Positions 62,331 to 64,000 of a stretch of DNA of 64,000 nt are shown one piece after another. The notes under the pieces are model-generated. The model searched no databases, was not told the origin of the DNA, and saw only the letters and a program-made list of their open reading frames with translations. The position numbers were made by a program, and so were the translations under genes. The DNA is from Megamerina dolium. Taxonomy: Eukaryota; Arthropoda; Insecta; Diptera; Megamerinidae. The stretch's first letter is position 1, and every line of letters starts with the position of its first letter. The stretch spans positions 1,321,501 through 1,385,500 of the forward strand of contig OY978525.1 in NCBI GenBank assembly GCA_963854835.1, read 5' to 3'.

Positions 62331-64000
62331 TGTATTTGTACATTTTCGACATTTTTCTAAATTAAACGAATTCCAAGTAAAACTTTCAGTTGTACTTACA
62401 ATTATGTCACTTGCTGTATACATGTGTATATACATTTGTATATATACATACCTTCGTACTCACATGATTGATACCAAACACGTGCAGGTACATGAATATA
62501 TTGAAAGTGAATTTGAGTGCGTTCGTCAGTCATCTCTTCTACGATATAGCACTTAGTGGGTAGATTGCATATTAACCAATTCGACCAATAATTTCAAGTG
62601 TTGTTGTTGTTGTTGTTGATGTTGGTGCTGATAGTGGTTGCTTCAAGTGGTGCGGCACAGCTCATGTAGTCACACAGAGAATGATGAATTGTCTATTGTC
62701 ATTTATTGTTTTTGTTTTGTTTTCGATATTGCTGAGTGCACAGTGTATATGTGTGTGTGTGTATGCGAGTAGATGTTGTATGTAATTGTTTGTGCATATT
62801 TTTGTATTGAACCTGCATGTGAACTAAATGAACTTTAAAAAAAAGAATGGTAAATAAAAAATTGCTTCCAAAAAAGCGACTAACGAATGATAGAACAAAA
62901 GAAAAATGAAATAGAAACAACAACAAAAAATCGAAAAATTATCAAATTTAAAATATACTCGTATACAGTAAATTAATTCGTGCTTGATACCAAACCCCCG
63001 CTTTGTTTAGGTAGCTACAAAACGGTGAGCTAACAAACTATGACCGCATAGGTGCGTATTGCATGGTATTCTGCTGCAAGAGTAATCAAATTTAGTCCAT
63101 TTGATATTGATATTTGTTGTGTTTATGCAGAACAAGAAGCCAACATAAACCTGTTTGCGGTGTCTTCTTTACGTTGTTTTTGTTTTTGGTTTTTTTTTTT
63201 TGGATTAATTAATGTAATATTTTTTTTTTCTCGAATATACTTGTATGTAGGAAAAGAATTAGAGGTAAGCGGAACTCCGCAGTAGAGACAGTGGCAATTG
63301 TATGCGGGCAGCAAGTCAAGCTATGAGTCTATTTGGGTTAGATGCGTTCATGGCATTGAATGATTGCCACCATGACGTTCGGTTTGTTTATATTTTAATA
63401 TAGAATTGATTTACCGTAGCTCTTTTTCTATGTAATTATTGTTGATGTCGATGGTCAATGGTTGAGTGCGTCAGCGATGAGGAAACTGAATTTCTCATCG
63501 GTTACTGTGCTGGTTGTTGAACTGCTATCAAGGTGAATCTGTTCTTTTTTTAGAATACATTTCAAAATTCGATAGCATTTGGGTCCTTTTGTAATTTGGA
63601 TACCAATTGAAGCGAATTTTTAGTGTGCTTTATATTGAACTGTCTCCTCATAGTATACGAGTGGACCAGTCTAAGTAAATTGAATTTTGTACTTCCTTTG
63701 TGGATGTTAAATCTGGCTGGATCTGGATATTGTTGTCGTATATACAAAGTCAAAATCAATAACATCACAACCTCAATTGTGTAAACATCAATTGAGCCAT
63801 TGGCTATACGAGTACATATAGCCTTGGCTTAAATGCTTTTGTGTTTGGTCAGCAAAACAATGATAAAAATACTCGTATTAAGTTAAGTAAATTTAATTTG
63901 TTCGATTAAAATTGAACACTCTTCAAGCAGAAGACTAATTGCTAACAGTAGAATGCTATGGTTAAAATTTCAAATTGACAAAATGTGAATGTAAGATAAA
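62331..64000. other. no gene seen
   Basis: A GTT array at 62602-62617 and a TG run at 62749-62762. The frames of 60-77 codons have no domain. The window ends in unremarkable AT-rich sequence. Confidence 0.5.

Overview
This window looks like AT-rich, intron-sized or intergenic DNA from a fly, most likely a higher dipteran and perhaps a tephritid. That assignment is inference. It rests on the dense short arrays (TACA/TATG, CAA, CAG, CA), the mariner and LINE relics, and repeats of types common in fly genomes. I find no ordinary multi-exon protein gene, rRNA, functional tRNA, CRISPR array or operon. Almost every open frame is short and explained by microsatellites, tRNA-like repeats or transposon remains.

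Layout. 0.5-4.2 kb: a ~150-bp-monomer repeat, a tRNA-derived SINE and a LINE reverse-transcriptase relic. 8.0-9.3 kb: a nearly complete but dead mariner with both inverted ends. 11.8-12.0 kb: a 205-bp mariner-derived MITE. 12.1-13.3 kb: a repeat-poor stretch that could be a cis-regulatory block. 15.1-16.2 kb: a TTAA-type MITE and a SINE. 19.1-20.9 kb: a cluster of LINE relics, SINE and ~150-bp repeats. 21.9-22.7 kb: long TA arrays. 23.5 and 42.8 kb: mariner relics. 27.1 kb: a SINE. 29.6-32.9 kb: a region with few TE relics and many microsatellites, with an initiator-like or splice-acceptor-like site and a CAG/CAT-rich block ending at a GTAAGT donor; this is the best candidate for pieces of a host transcript. 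34.5-35.1 kb: a 153-bp tandem array. 38.0-38.9 kb: a tiny LINE insertion with a 14-bp target duplication, then a diverged tandem repeat. 41.6-43.0 kb: an internally deleted transposon, a LINE end and a mariner relic. 47.1 kb: a 65-codon frame for a possible membrane peptide. 48.4-48.9 kb: a 553-bp internally deleted transposon. 49.2-51.4 kb: a ~1.58-kb repeat element carrying seven ~150-bp monomers, inserted in the second copy of a 314-bp tandem duplication. 53.1-53.7, 55.0-56.3, 58.3-59.1 and 62.1-62.3 kb: more copies of the same repeat families.

The genes do not work together as a pathway. The coherent biology is transposon decay. Several DNA transposons survive as forms that kept both ends and lost the catalytic core, and a tRNA-derived SINE family is present in five copies. 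Tandem monomers of about 142-156 bp recur in unrelated contexts. Positions were read by eye, so repeat edges without a stated target duplication are approximate to about 10-30 bases.
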